A DNA stretch of 64,000 bases from DATKWD01 sp963704815 (GCA_963704815.1 CAVPHU010000003.1:1-64000), one strand, 5' to 3'. Shown: positions 8,177 through 19,395, counted from the first letter of the stretch. Numbers and translations are program-made. Notes: generated from the sequence alone by a model not told the origin.

Positions 8177-8734
8177 CTAGGGCTGGCGGCCGAGGAACGC
8201 CGCCAGCTGGTCGGCGTTGGTCGCACCGTCGGGTGCCTGCTGTTCGGGTCCGAACGGCGCTCCCTCAGGCCCGCGGAACCCGTCCTGGATCGACGCCTTC
8301 GACTGCTCGAGGAGTTGGGCCGCGAGCTCAGGGTCGAGATCGGTCGACTGACCGGTCGCCTTGGCCAGGTCCCAGGCATGGGTGAACGTGTCGGTGGAGG
8401 CCAGCCCGAGGAAGGCGGAGCCCGGCATCTCGCCGAACGGCAGGGTGAGCGTCGACTCCATCACCCCGTCGGCCGAGAACGCATCGACGACCTCCTTCGC
8501 CGCATCGTCGAACGCGGCCACGAAGTCGCCGGCTGCGAAGTCGGTCTCGTCACCTGAGGGCGGCTGCTGGCGAGCGCCGGCGGCGAAGAACTGCGCCCCG
8601 CCCACGATGTGGTTGATCAGACCGGCGACATCCCATGACTGACACGGGGTCGGATCGCCCAACTGGCCGGGGTCGACTCCTTCCAGCACCCTGCGGGCGG
8701 CTGCCGCGGCTCGTTCGAATGGTGCGGTACTCAT
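8177..8734 (-). CDS. TIGR03086-type DinB-like/mycothiol maleylpyruvate isomerase-fold protein
   Basis: A 185-residue four-helix protein. The start at 8734 follows a GAGGA Shine-Dalgarno. The motif GDPTPCQSWDVAGLINHIVG contains the family's D-x-WxxxxLxxH metal-site helix, and DTFTHAWDLAKATG supplies the second His. TIGR03086 proteins are restricted largely to actinobacteria and are related to mycothiol-dependent maleylpyruvate isomerase; most have no proven activity. It is the last gene of the minus-strand run that starts with the hydrogenase operon, 67 bases after the aldo/keto reductase. Confidence 0.8.
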   Translation of the reverse strand: MSTAPFERAAAAARRVLEGVDPGQLGDPTPCQSWDVAGLINHIVGGAQFFAAGARQQPPSGDETDFAAGDFVAAFDDAAKEVVDAFSADGVMESTLTLPFGEMPGSAFLGLASTDTFTHAWDLAKATGQSTDLDPELAAQLLEQSKASIQDGFRGPEGAPFGPEQQAPDGATNADQLAAFLGRQP

Positions 8735-8801
8735 GGTCGGTCTCCTCGGATGTGCATCGGAGTCGGGACTGTAGACGCCGCTCGCGACGGCTGCGGGAGC
8801 C

Positions 8802-9855
8802 TCAGCTCGAGCGACGCCGTCGGAGGAACGGATCGTGCAGCGCATCGGGGATGTGGCCGCCGTCGTCGCGCGACACGTTCACCCCGGGCGGCACGATCTC
8901 GTCGATCCGATCGAGGATGTCGGCGTCGAGCTTCACGTCGGCTGCGCCGAGCTGGGACTCGAGGTGCTCCATCGTGCGCGGACCGATGATCGGGGCGGTG
9001 ACGGCCGGGTGCTGCATCACGAACGCAATGGCGAGGTGGATCAGCGACATCCCCGCCTCTTCGGCCAGCAGGGCGAGCGCCTCGACGGCGTCGAGCTTCG
9101 CTGCGTTGGCCGGGTCGCCCGTGTCGTAGCGGTCCGGCATCATCCGAGACGCGATGGGTCTTCGGCGCGTCCTCGCCCTTGCGGAATCGTCCGGTGAGCC
9201 ATCCGCCGGCCAGCGGGCTCCACGGGATGACGCCCATCCGGTACTGCTCGGCGACCGGCAGCACGTCGGCCTCGATGCCGCGGACGAGGATCGAATACGG
9301 CGGCTGCTCGGTGACGAAGCGACCGAGTCCGTTGCGCTCGGAGATCCACTGATCCTCGACGATTCGGTGCGCAGGAAAGGTCGACGAGCCGAAGGCGCGG
9401 ATCTTGCCCTGCCGCTGGAGGTCGGTGAGCGCGGCGATGGTCTCGTCGTCGTCGGTGCCGGTGTCGGGTCGGTGCACTTGGTAGAGGTCGATCCAGTCGG
9501 TCTGCAGACGTTCGAGGCTGTGTTCGACCTCCTTGATGATCCAGCGGCGCGAGTTGCCTCGCTGGTTCGGGTCGCCGGTCTGGCCGAGGGGGACGTCCAT
9601 CGGACCGTGGAACTTGGTGGCGAGGATGACGTCGTCGCGCCGGCCCCCGGCCAAGGCCTTGCCGACGATGACCTCGGATTCGCCTTGTGAGTAGATGTCG
9701 GCGGTGTCGATGAAGTTGATGCCCTCGTCGAGCGCCCGGTGGATGATGCCGACCGAGACGTCGTGATCGCGCTCGCCGAATGCCCCGAACATCATCGCCC
9801 CGAGGCAGAGGGGGCTGACGTACATGCCGGTGTGACCCAGGTTCCGATGCTCCAT
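8802..9855 (-). CDS. Aldo/keto reductase (frameshift near 9147)
   Basis: NADPH-dependent oxidoreductase of the aldo/keto reductase superfamily, about 350 residues. Catalytic residues are visible: Asp and Tyr in NFIDTADIYSQGESE, Lys in DVILATKFHG and His in DWIDLYQVHRPD. The C-terminal cofactor-binding part, TAPIIGPRTMEHLESQLGA, is in another frame. One extra base at about 9144-9150 explains the break, since the frames join as THR(V)SRMMPDRYDTG. The start is the ATG at 9855, 40 bases after the hydrogenase protease gene, so it may share that transcript. The substrate is not predictable. Confidence 0.82.
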
Positions 9856-9894
9856 CGGGCCAACGTACCGACCACGTTTGGACCCTGCTCGGGC

Positions 9895-10366
9895 TCAGGC
9901 CACAGCGACGCCCAGCATCCTCACGATGCGCTCGACCACGTTCGGAACGGCCGCGGCCACGTCGGGGGTCACGGGCTCGAACTGCCCGAAGGCCTTGGCC
10001 TCCACGCCGAAGATCGTCAGCGTCCGCGGCAGCCGGTCGAGCAGACGGCCGAGCTCGATGGCCTCGGCGAGCCCGATCCCGTGACTCGACAGGAGCCCGG
10101 CCTCGACGGTCAGCCCACGATCGAGCGCATCGACCACGGCGATCTCTCCCGGCGCCCGGTCGCCGACGGTGGCGTCGATGACGAACACGTGCTGATCCGG
10201 GCCCCACCGCATCACCAGGTCGGACAGATCACCCTCGGCGACGAACACGTCCACCTGCGGGCCGCACCGTCGCGCGAACGGCGTCCGCCACGAGAGGTCC
10301 GACGGCGTCGTCGCCCCGGTCGCGGTTGCCGACACCGATCACCAGCGGAGGAACCGAATCGGTCAT
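9895..10366 (-). CDS. [NiFe]-hydrogenase maturation protease (frameshift at 10270)
   Basis: HyaD/HycI-type endopeptidase of about 156 residues. It cleaves the C-terminal tail of the large subunit once nickel is inserted. The N-terminus LVIGVGNRDRGDDAVGPLVA contains the family GxGN...DDG/A motif with its nickel-sensing Glu/Asp position. FVIDATVGDRAPGEI carries the second Asp, and LLSSHGIGLAEAIELG the conserved His. The N-terminal piece is in a different frame; removing one base at 10270 gives AVRARCGPQVDVFVAEGD. Its ATG overlaps the stop of the large-subunit gene (ATGA), so it is the fifth hydrogenase operon gene. Its substrate is presumably the DPC...H tail at the end of HydA. Confidence 0.85.
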
Positions 10367-11658
10367 GACTCCTCCACCGTCAGCTTCAGGAAGTGGGTGG
10401 AACAAGAGATGCACGGGTCGTAGTTCCGGATGGTCTGCTCGCACTTGAGCTCGAGGTCGTCCAGTTCGAGATCGAGGTTCTCGCTCACGAACTGCCGGAG
10501 ATCGGACTCGATCGTGGGCTGGTTCTGCGCCGTGGGCGGAATGATCTGCGCGGCGAGGATGGTGCCGTCGTCGGCGATCTCGTAACGGTGGTACAGCAGC
10601 CCCCGTGGCGCCTCGGTCGCTGCCCAACCGACCCCGGCCCTGGCGGGCACCTCGACGAACGGTTCGTCGGGTGGGGCATAGCCATCGATGATCCGAAGTG
10701 CTTCCTCGATGGCGTAGAGCGTTTCGAGGCCGCGCACGACGATGCTCTTGAACGGGTTGGTGACCACCTCGCCGAGCCCGACCTCGCGTGCCAGGTCCTG
10801 CACCGAGGGCGTCAGCAGGTCGTAGTTGTTGGCGTACCTGGCGAGTGGGCCGACGTGATACCAGCCTCGGTCGACCAGTCGCGAGTGCAGCGACGTCGAG
10901 TGAGCGACGTGCTCCTCGACCGAGTGCTCCTCGAACTCGGATGCGTCGATGTCGAGGCCCCGGTTGGACACGATCCGTCCTTCGTTGAACGGGTACTCGT
11001 CGGGGTGGCGAAGCGACACGAACTCGTAGTCCTGCGAGAGATCGGGGAAGTCGAAGCCGGCGGTCCAGCGCACCAGCTCGATGCAGATCTCCCGCGCCTC
11101 CTCGAGCGGCCGACGCAGCGTCTCGAACTCGTGGCGGGACGGCGCACGGTAGAACCCGCCGAGGCGCACGTTGACCGGGTGGATCGGCCGCCCGCCCAGC
11201 ACCTCGACGAGGTCGTTGCCGGTCTTCTTGAGCGTGAGGATGTTCTCGACCATCTCCGGATGATCGGCGGCGATGGCGATGCCCGAGTGGTAGCCCAGGA
11301 AGTCGGGCGCGTGGAGGAAGCCGATGTGGAGCACGTGACTCTCGATCCACTCGCCGCAGTAGAGCAGGCGACGCAGGTCGCGGATGGTCCCGCCGACCTC
11401 GACGCCGCACGCCCGCTCGATCGCGTGGGCCGCACTCATCTGGTACGCCACCGGGCAGATGCCGCAGATGCGAGCGGTGATGTCGACCGGCTCGGTGTAG
11501 TCGCGGCCACGCAGGAACGCCTCGAAGAACCGTGGCGGCTCGTAGATCTCGAGCCGGATGTCGGTGACCTCGCCGTCGGTCACCTGCACGTGCATGGCAC
11601 CCTCGCCCTCGACCCGAGCGAGCACCGGCACGTGGAAGTCGACGTTCTTGTGGGTCAT
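10363..11658 (-). CDS. hydA: Group 3b [NiFe]-hydrogenase large (alpha) subunit
   Basis: A 431-residue catalytic subunit that binds the NiFe centre. The L1 motif RICGICPVAYQ (Cys65, Cys68) and L2 motif DPCISCSTH (Cys416, Cys419, His422) supply the four nickel-site cysteines. The nine residues after His422, FLKLTVEES, form the tail removed by the protease encoded next. GIAIAADHPEMVENILTLKK and WYHVGPLARY fit the cytosolic NADP-linked (sulfhydrogenase, group 3b) class. There is no signal peptide or membrane segment. The start at 11658 makes an ATGA overlap with the small-subunit stop. The enzyme reversibly couples H2 and NADPH and in some organisms reduces polysulfide. Confidence 0.94.
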   Translation of the reverse strand: MTHKNVDFHVPVLARVEGEGAMHVQVTDGEVTDIRLEIYEPPRFFEAFLRGRDYTEPVDITARICGICPVAYQMSAAHAIERACGVEVGGTIRDLRRLLYCGEWIESHVLHIGFLHAPDFLGYHSGIAIAADHPEMVENILTLKKTGNDLVEVLGGRPIHPVNVRLGGFYRAPSRHEFETLRRPLEEAREICIELVRWTAGFDFPDLSQDYEFVSLRHPDEYPFNEGRIVSNRGLDIDASEFEEHSVEEHVAHSTSLHSRLVDRGWYHVGPLARYANNYDLLTPSVQDLAREVGLGEVVTNPFKSIVVRGLETLYAIEEALRIIDGYAPPDEPFVEVPARAGVGWAATEAPRGLLYHRYEIADDGTILAAQIIPPTAQNQPTIESDLRQFVSENLDLELDDLELKCEQTIRNYDPCISCSTHFLKLTVEES

Positions 11659-12428
11659 GGGTGCTCCCGGCGGTCGGCTTCGTCGCGGAACGGTTGCTCC
11701 CACCCGGCGTAGCTCCGGAAGCTCGGGCGATGGCGGCGTCGGTCAGGCCGAGCTCGACGAAGTGGTCGGCCAGAGCCTCGGTGTTCGGGCTCTCCATCGG
11801 ACCGAAGCAGCCGTAGCAGCCTCGGTTGTACGACGGACACAGGGCGTTGCAGCCGCCTTGGGTCACGGGTCCGAGGCACGGGGTCCCGTGGGCGACCATG
11901 ATGCAGGGGTTCCCGCGGGCCTTGCACTGGACGCAGACGCTGGTGGTGGGAATGCGAGGCGGCCGGCCGGCCAGGTGGGCCGAGATGGTCTCGACCAGCT
12001 GCCCACGGTCGATCGGGCAGCCTCGGAGCTCGAAGTCGACCTCGACGTGGTCGCTGATCGGGGTCGAGGTGTCGAGGGTCGAGATGAACTCGGGGTGGGC
12101 GTAGACGATGCCCATGAACTCGTTGACGTCGGCCCCGTTGCGGAGCGCCTGGATGCCGCCGGAGGTGGCGCACGCTCCGATCGTGATGAGCACGCCCGAG
12201 TTCGCTCGGATCTCCTGGATCCGTTCGAGGTCGTGCGGCGTGGTGATCGGAGCCTTCGACGAGCGACACGTCGTAGGGGCCCTCGACCATGCCGCTCGAG
12301 GCCTCGGGAAAGTAGGCGATGTCGATCTGGCCGGCCACGGCCAAGAGTTCGTCCTCGCAGTCGAGCAGGCTGAGCTGGCAGCCGTCGCATGAAGCGAACT
12401 TCCACACGCCGAGGGTGGGATTGCTCAT
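11655..12428 (-). CDS. hydD: Group 3b hydrogenase small (delta) subunit, two frameshifts
   Basis: Fe-S electron-transfer subunit of about 257 residues. The N-terminus has the proximal-cluster cysteines (FASCDGCQLSLLDCEDELL). A second frame carries LITIGACATSGGIQ and the cysteine-rich VCVQCKARGNPC...GTPCLGP...GGCNALCPSYNRGCYGCFGP, holding further [4Fe-4S] ligands. The C-terminus, RSYAGWEQPFRDEADRREHP, returns to the first frame. One extra base at about 12248 (restoring EGSITTPHDLERI) and one missing base at about 11724 (restoring AIARSFRSYAGW) explain the breaks. No Tat signal is present, so it is cytoplasmic. Downstream it overlaps hydA by four bases. Confidence 0.9.
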   Translation of the reverse strand: MSNPTLGVWKFASCDGCQLSLLDCEDELLAVAGQIDIAYFPEASSGMVEGPYDVSLVEGSDHHAARPRTDPGDPSELGRAHHDRSVRHLRRHPGAPQRGRRQRVHGHRLRPPRVHLDPRHLDPDQRPRRGRLRAPRLPDRPWAAGRDHLGPPGRPAASHSHHQRLRPVQGPREPLHHGRPRDPVPRTRDPRRLQRPVSVVQPRLLRLLRSDGEPEHRGSGRPLRRARPDRRRHRPSFRSYAGWEQPFRDEADRREHP

Positions 12429-12437
12429 CGGGTCACC

Positions 12438-13299
12438 TCACAGCTCCCGCACCGGGTGGAACGGCTGGATGTCGGCGTAGTTGGCGACCGGACCGTCTCG
12501 GCAGACGATGAACGGTCCGAGCTGGCAGTGGCCGCAGAGCGCGTTGCCGCACTGCATGTTGCGTTCGAGCGTCAGCCAGATCCTGCTCGGCCGGGACGCC
12601 CAGATCGATGAGCTTCAGCGCAGTGAAGTGCATCATCACGTCGGGACCGCAGACGAAGGCCGTCGTGTTCGACCAGTCGAGTTCGACTCCATCGGCTCCC
12701 AGCATGTCGGGCACGACACCCACCGAGTCGGTCCACTCGTCGTCGCCGACGTCGACGGTCAGTGCGACCTCGGCCCCGTCGTCGGCCCACTGCTCGAGAT
12801 CGGCCCGGTAGATGAGGTCGGCGGGCGTCTTGGCCCCGTACACGACGGCCAGCCGGTCGAGCCCGGTTGTCCTCACCGCGTCGTGGATGAGCGAACGAAG
12901 GGGCGCGATGCCGAGGCCGCCGGCCGCGATCAGCAGCTGGTCGGTGTCGAGGTCGTGGAGCGGCCAGTGGTTCCCGAACGGCCCGCGCACGGTGATGACG
13001 CCGCCGACCGGGGTGTCGATCAGCGCGTTCGTGATCGCACCGGCTCGACGAATCGTGTAGGCGTGGTGGTCGGTCTCCTCGCTCGACGAACTGATCGAGA
13101 TCGCCGCCTCGCCCACACCGAAGGCGCCGAGCATGCTCACCTGCGCCGGCAGGAAGCCGGGGAGCGCCCCCTCCACGGGGGCAAGGTGCACGGTGACGAC
13201 GTCGCTCCCTTCGGTGACCTTGTCGAGCACCCGGTACGGACGGGGCACCAGAAGGGACGAGATCTGCTCGTGCGACGGACTGCTGACATCGAGGGTCAC
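12438..13299 (-). CDS. hydG: Group 3b hydrogenase gamma subunit (FAD/NAD(P)H, [2Fe-2S])
   Basis: Diaphorase-type subunit of about 287 residues that passes electrons between NADP(H) and the hydrogenase. It resembles dihydroorotate dehydrogenase electron-transfer protein and sulfhydrogenase gamma. The FAD region includes HAYTIRRAGAITNALI and GGVITVRGPFGNHWPL; the nucleotide fold is QLLIAAGGLGIAPLRSLIHD; the NAD ribose site is NTTAFVCGPDVMMHFTA. The C-terminal [2Fe-2S] ligands (MQCGNALCGHCQLGPFIVCR) are in a second frame; removing one C at about 12582 restores PAEQIWLTLERNMQCG. The GTG at 13299 overlaps the upstream stop. Not to be confused with the radical-SAM HydG of [FeFe] enzymes. Confidence 0.88.
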
Positions 13300-14447
13300 G
13301 ACGGCTCGGCTCCTTGCTGCAGGGCCCGGACTTCCTCGGTGAGGTCGATGCCCACCGGGCACCAGGTGATGCATCGCCCGCAGCCGACGCAGCCGGACTC
13401 GTCGAACTGGTCGATCCACGTGCCCAGCTTGTGAGTCATCCACTGGCGATAGCGCGACTTCGCCGAGGAGCGGTGCGGGCCAGGACCGAGGTGGGAGAAG
13501 TCGAGGCTGAAACACGAGTCCCACACCCGCCAGCGTTCGGTGTGATCGCCGGTGAGGTCGGTGACGTCTTCGAGGTCGGTGCAGAAGCAGGTCGGGCAGG
13601 CCAGCGTGCAGTTGCCACACGTCAGGCAGCGCTCGGCCACCTCGTCCCACCGAGGGCTGTCGAGGTTGTCGTAGAGCAGCTCCTTGATGCCGTCGGTGTC
13701 CATGTGGCGCGTCATCCGAGCGGCCGCATCCGCAACGACAGCACCTGCGGCTTCGCGTTCATGCTCTGACGTCGGGACCGTGGCCAGCGAGGCCAGCACG
13801 TCCGAACCCAGTTCGGAGCCGGTCTCGACCACGTAGCGGACCTGCGGCCCGTCGACCAGTTCGGTGAGCGCGAGGTCGAACCCGGGGCCGGCCGACGGGC
13901 CGGTGCCCATCGAGGTGCAGAAGCAGGTCGCGGCAGGATCACCGCAGTTGACGGCGACGACGAAGACGTCGGCTCGATTGGCGCCGTAGGTGGGGTCGGG
14001 GTGGGGACCCTCGAGCAGGACGCGGTCCTGTTTGGCGATGGCTGCCAGCTCGCACGGCCGGACGCCGATGAAGGCGCGACGAGGGGTCTCGGGCTCGTGC
14101 ATCCGCACTCGGATCGCGACCGGGGTCGAACCCGGTTCGTGCTCCTTCGACATCGACCAGACCTTCGAGCGAGCCGGGTGGAGCAGTTCCTTCCACGACT
14201 GCGGGCCGACGGCGTAGCCGAAGCGGGCTCCATCGTCGCGTGGGACGAGGCGGTAGCGACCACCCGACTGCTCGTCGGTCACGCCGGTCGGCAGGTCGTC
14301 GGCCGAGCGGAGGAGGTCGTGCGCGATGACCCCGTTGTGCACCTGGGGGCCGTAGGTCGAGTACCCCCGCTCCTGGAGGTGGGCGATGAGCGAGTCGAGA
14401 CCGGCTGCGTCGAGCGTGCGGGCGCCCGCCGTGTCGCTCGATTCCAT
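13296..14447 (-). CDS. hydB: Group 3b hydrogenase beta subunit (two [4Fe-4S])
   Basis: First gene of the hydrogenase operon, 383 residues. Two ferredoxin-type cluster motifs are seen: CLTCGNCTLACPTCFC around residue 290 and CVGCGRCITWCPVG near the C-terminus. Central family motifs FIGVRPCELAAIAKQDRVLL and TCFCTSMGTGPSAGPGFD are also present. In sulfhydrogenases this subunit links the gamma diaphorase to the catalytic pair. The ATG at 14447 follows GGAGAGG; the open frame upstream lacks family sequence. It is divergent from hypF over 152 bases containing two DosR-like palindromes. Confidence 0.92.
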   Translation of the reverse strand: MESSDTAGARTLDAAGLDSLIAHLQERGYSTYGPQVHNGVIAHDLLRSADDLPTGVTDEQSGGRYRLVPRDDGARFGYAVGPQSWKELLHPARSKVWSMSKEHEPGSTPVAIRVRMHEPETPRRAFIGVRPCELAAIAKQDRVLLEGPHPDPTYGANRADVFVVAVNCGDPAATCFCTSMGTGPSAGPGFDLALTELVDGPQVRYVVETGSELGSDVLASLATVPTSEHEREAAGAVVADAAARMTRHMDTDGIKELLYDNLDSPRWDEVAERCLTCGNCTLACPTCFCTDLEDVTDLTGDHTERWRVWDSCFSLDFSHLGPGPHRSSAKSRYRQWMTHKLGTWIDQFDESGCVGCGRCITWCPVGIDLTEEVRALQQGAEPS

Positions 14448-14514
14448 GGCTCGCCTCTCCTTCGCTTCCGCGATCGCTGGGGGCATGGTGCCTGGCCGCG
14501 ATCGCCCGGCGATA

Positions 14515-14528
14515 CCGACTTTGGTCCC
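14515..14528 (-). promoter_or_regulatory. DosR-like half-conserved palindrome
   Basis: On the minus strand the 14-mer reads GGGACCAAAGTCGG. The first half-site GGGAC is perfect and the second (GTCGG) has two changes from GTCCC, giving 11 of 12 matches to the core GGGACTWWAGTC of the mycobacterial DosR/DevR box. Its centre is about 75 bases upstream of the hydB ATG. Matching was by eye. Confidence 0.4.
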
Positions 14529-14568
14529 AAACTTCGGATGGGGCCGGCTCGAGCTCGCGACCGAGATC

Positions 14569-14582
14569 GGGACCTCGGTCCC
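14569..14582. promoter_or_regulatory. Perfect GGGAC-N4-GTCCC palindrome, DosR-like operator
   Basis: GGGACCTCGGTCCC has perfect five-base arms with the four-base spacing of DosR/DevR boxes. It lies 17 bases before the hypF start and 54 bases centre-to-centre from the weaker box at 14515-14528, about five helical turns. That makes a paired site in the shared hydB/hypF promoter region plausible. Confidence 0.45.
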
Positions 14583-14599
14583 TGGCGCACGTGGCGCGG

Positions 14600-16961
14600 A
14601 TGGCGCACAGTGCACCGGTGGGACACGACACGCTGGCGCCGACTCCGCTCGTCGGGGCGGCACGATTCGACGTCAGCGGCGTGGTCCAGGGGGTCGGCTT
14701 CCGACCGTTCGTGTACCGGCTCGCGAAGGACCTCGAGCTGGACGGTCTCGTCGGAAACGACTCGACCCACGTGTTCATCGAGGTCGCCGGACCGTGCGAG
14801 GACATCGACGAATTCGCTCGGCGGCTGGTCGCCGATGCCCCGCCGATGGCGCGCATCGAGCGCGTGACCCGCTCGGAGCGCACCTCCGAGATCGGCGCCG
14901 GCTTCGCCATCGTGGCCGGCAGCGACGTCGAGGGCGAGCACACGCTCATCCCGCCGGACACCGGCGTCTGTGACGACTGCCGGCGTGAGCTCGCCGACCC
15001 GGTGGACCGGCGCCACGGCCATCCGTTCATCACCTGCACCAACTGCGGACCCAGGTTCACCATCATCCGCGACCTGCCATATGACCGGCCCGCCACGACC
15101 ATGGCGGACTTCGAGATGTGCGCCACCTGTCGGTCCGAGTACACCGACCCCTCGGATCGCCGGTACCACGCACAACCGATCGCGTGCCCCGACTGCGGAC
15201 CCACGCTGCAGTTCCGAGACGATGAGTCGACCACGGCGGGCCGCCCCTCGGAGGCGATCGCGGCAGCGGTCGCCGCCCTCGCCGCGGGGGCCACGGTCGC
15301 GATCAAGGGGCTGGGTGGCTTCCACCTCGCGTGCGATGCGGGTGACCCCGCGGCCATCGAGCGGCTCCGTCGACGCAAGCAACGCCCCGACAAGCCGTTC
15401 GCGATCATGGTCGCCGACCTCGAGACGTCACGCCGGGTCGCCGTCGTCGATGACGCCGAGGCATCGCAGCTCGAGTCGCCGGCCCGGCCCATCGTGCTGC
15501 TCCGGACGCACGAACCTCGTGACGACACCATCGCTGAGGCGGTCGCTCCGGGCAGTCCGCTGCTCGGCGTCATGTTGCCGTCCACGCCGATCCACCACCT
15601 GCTCTTCGACGCCGGCGCTCCACCGCTGGTCATGACGAGTGGCAACGTCAACGGCGAGCCGATCGCGTTCGACGACGCCGCCGCCGCGCAACGGCTCGAC
15701 CATCTGTGCGACGCCTGGCTCACCCACGACCGGCCGATCCACGTCCCGTGTGACGACTCGATCGTTCGGGTCGTGGGCAAGGCCGTCCTGCCCATCCGGC
15801 GCGCCAGGGGCTTCGCTCCCCTGCCGGTTCCGGTGGGCTCGGCCCGACGCAACGTCCTGGCGGTGGGTGGCGAACTGAAGAACGCGATCTGCCTGGCATC
15901 GACCTCGCACGCCTGGATGAGCCAGCACCTGGGGGACATGGAGAACCTCGAGACGGTCGAGGCCTTCGAACGCTGTGTCGATCAGTTCGAGCAGCACACC
16001 GCCGTCACCCCGCAGGTGATCGCCACCGACCGTCACCCCGGCTACCGCACCTCGGCCTGGGCCCGAGCGAACCATCGCGAGCTCGTCGTCGAAGTCCAGC
16101 ACCACCACGCCCACATCGCCTCGGTCATGGCCGAGCACGGCTGGAACCCGCAGCGCCCCGTGCTCGGCTTCGCGTTCGACGGCACGGGCTACGGCGACGA
16201 CGGCACGATCTGGGGCGGCGAGGCGCTCCTCGCCGATGCCGGCGGCTACGAGCGCATCGGCCACCTCGAGCCCATCGATCTGCCGGGCGGCGATGCGGCC
16301 ATCATCCATCCGTGCCGGGCGGCCCTCGCCCATCTGGCCGCGGCCGGGATCGACTGGACCGGCGACCTGGCGCCCGTCGGTGCGATGACTCCGTCAGAGC
16401 TCGCCCTGCTGCGTCGACAGCTGGACCGGCGGCGTCGCGTGCGTGCCGACGACCAGCATGGGACGGCTCTTCGATGCGGTGGCCTCGCTGCTCGGGCTCA
16501 GGCACACCATCAGCTACGAAGCGCAGGCCGCCATCGAACTCGAGACGGCCGCCACCCGCGCGTGGTCGCGCTCCGGCGGCACGTCGTTGCACTACGGCTT
16601 CGGAGTCGGTGGTGCTCGGATCGACATGGCCCCGGTGCTGGGTCAGATCGTCGACGACCTCAGCGACGGTGCGGCGACCGACGAGATCGCCCTCGCGTTC
16701 CACGAGGCCGTGGTCGATGCCGTACTGCACGTTGCCCGGCGGGTGCGGGCCCAGCGGGCGGTGCACACGGTCGTACTGTCCGGCGGTGTGTTCCAGAACG
16801 CCTTGCTCACCACACGCTGCGCTTCACTCCTCGAGGGCGCCGACTTCGACGTGCTCACCAATCGGATCGTTCCGCCCAACGATGGAGGGCTGGCGCTCGG
16901 GCAGGCCTACATCGCCGGGCACGGCGACCCCCTCTCGCGACCGAACCCACCGGAGGTCTGA
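14600..16961 (+). CDS. hypF: Carbamoyltransferase HypF (frameshift near 16425)
   Basis: HypF makes the CN ligands of the NiFe site from carbamoyl phosphate, handing thiocarboxamide to HypE. Domains run in order: acylphosphatase (VQGVGFRPFVYRLA, residues about 29-42), two C4 zinc fingers (CDDC...CTNCGPRFT and CATC...CPDCGPTL), a YrdC-like ATP domain (KGLGGFHLACDAGD, KPFAIMVAD) and a Kae1-like domain with the metal-binding VEVQHHHAHIASVMAEHG. At 16422-16432 the frame changes, after which TTSMGRLFDAVASLLGL to the end continues normally, so one extra or two missing bases are likely. Total about 787 residues, the usual length. The ATG at 14600 is preferred over a GTG at 14591. Confidence 0.92.
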
Positions 16962-16962
16962 C

Positions 16963-17216
16963 ATGTGCCTTGCCGTTCCCGGACAGATCGTCGAGACCCG
17001 AGAGGAGCACGGCATCGCGATGGCGACGGTCAGTTTCGACGGCATCCGCAAGGACATCTGTCTGGCCTATCTGCCCGATCTCCGAGTGGGTGACTACGCG
17101 ATCGTGCACGTGGGGTTCGCCATCTCGAAGATCGACGAGGCGCGGGCGCTCGAAACGCTCGCGATGTTCCGCGACCTCGGGGTGCTCGACGACGAGTTGG
17201 CCATCCAGGAGCGACC

Positions 17217-17220
<4 letters not shown>
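16963..17220 (+). CDS. hypC: Hydrogenase maturation chaperone HypC
   Basis: An 85-residue protein starting MCLAVPGQIVE, whose Cys2 is the residue that HypC uses to bind iron, HypD and the large-subunit precursor. The body (MATVSFDGIRKDICLAYLP, GDYAIVHVGFAISKIDE) is the OB-like HypC/HupF fold. It begins one base after the hypF stop and overlaps hypD by four bases (GTGA), so the maturation genes are coupled. Confidence 0.96.
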
Positions 17221-18330
<1,110 letters not shown>

Positions 18331-18338
<8 letters not shown>

Positions 18339-19380
18339 CCTCACTGCGTGGACCTGCCCGGTTCCGCTCCGCGACCACGACCGGATCGTCATCGGTCACG
18401 GTGGCGGCGGCCAGCTGACCTCCGAACTCGTCGAGCACCTCTTCGTACCGGCCTTCCAGACGGGCGCTCCGGTCGAGTTGCACGATGCCGCCACCTTCGA
18501 CGTCGCCGACGGGCGACTGGCGTTCTCGACCGACTCCTATGTCGTCCAACCACTCTTCTTCCCCGGTGGCTGCATCGGTGATCTCGCCGTCAACGGCACC
18601 GTCAACGACATCGCCATGGCCGGCGCCCGGCCGACAGCGTTGAGCGCGGGGTTCATCCTCGAAGAGGGGCTCCGGCTCGACGTGCTCGGTCGGGTCGTGC
18701 AGGCCATGGCGGCAGCAGCTCGGGCTGCGGGGGTCGAGATCGTGACCGGTGACACCAAGGTGGTGAACGTCGGCCAGGCCGACGGGTTGTACCTCAACAC
18801 CGCCGGGGTCGGCGTGGTTCGCGAGGGCGTCGACATCCGGCCGACCCGTGCCCGACCGGGCGACGTCGTCGTGCTGAGTGGTCCGATCGGTGAGCATGGT
18901 GTCGCCGTGATGTCGTCGCGGGAGGGCCTGGAGTTCGGGACCGATCTCGAGTCCGACTCGGCCCCGCTCCACGGCCTCGTCGACTCGATGCTCGATGCCT
19001 GCCCCGACGTGCACGTGCTCCGGGATGCGACCCGCGGCGGTGTCACGGCATCGCTGTGCGAGATCAGCAAGAGCGCCGGCATCGGGATCGAATACGACGA
19101 AGCCGCCGTGCCGGTTCCATCGGCGGTGGCCGCCGCGTGTTCGTTCCTCGGACTCGACGCGATGAGCATCGCCAACGAGGGCAAGCTCGTGGCCGTGGTC
19201 CCGTCCGAGGGCGTCGACGACGTCGTCAACGCGATGCTGGCCCACCCCCAAGGACGTCAGGCGTGCGTGATCGGCGCCGTGACCGACCGTCATCCGGGGC
19301 TCGTCGTGGCTCGCACACCGCTCGGTGCGTCGAGGGTCGTCGACCTTCCCCTGGGCGAGCAACTCCCGCGGATCTGCTGA
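18331..19380 (+). CDS. hypE: Hydrogenase maturation factor HypE
   Basis: A 349-residue AIR-synthase-like ATPase that dehydrates the thiocarboxamide on its C-terminal cysteine to thiocyanate. The glycine-rich N-terminus (IVIGHGGGGQLTSELV), AFSTDSYVVQPLFFPGG and NDIAMAGARP form the ATP site, and the protein ends in the required PRIC, the modified Cys being the last residue. The ATG lies inside the hypD end (ATGCCTGA). hypA and hypB, the nickel-insertion genes, are not in this window. Its stop lies 15 bases from the end of the convergent SulP gene, with no obvious terminator. Confidence 0.96.
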
Positions 19381-19395
19381 TCGGCGCCTGAACCG

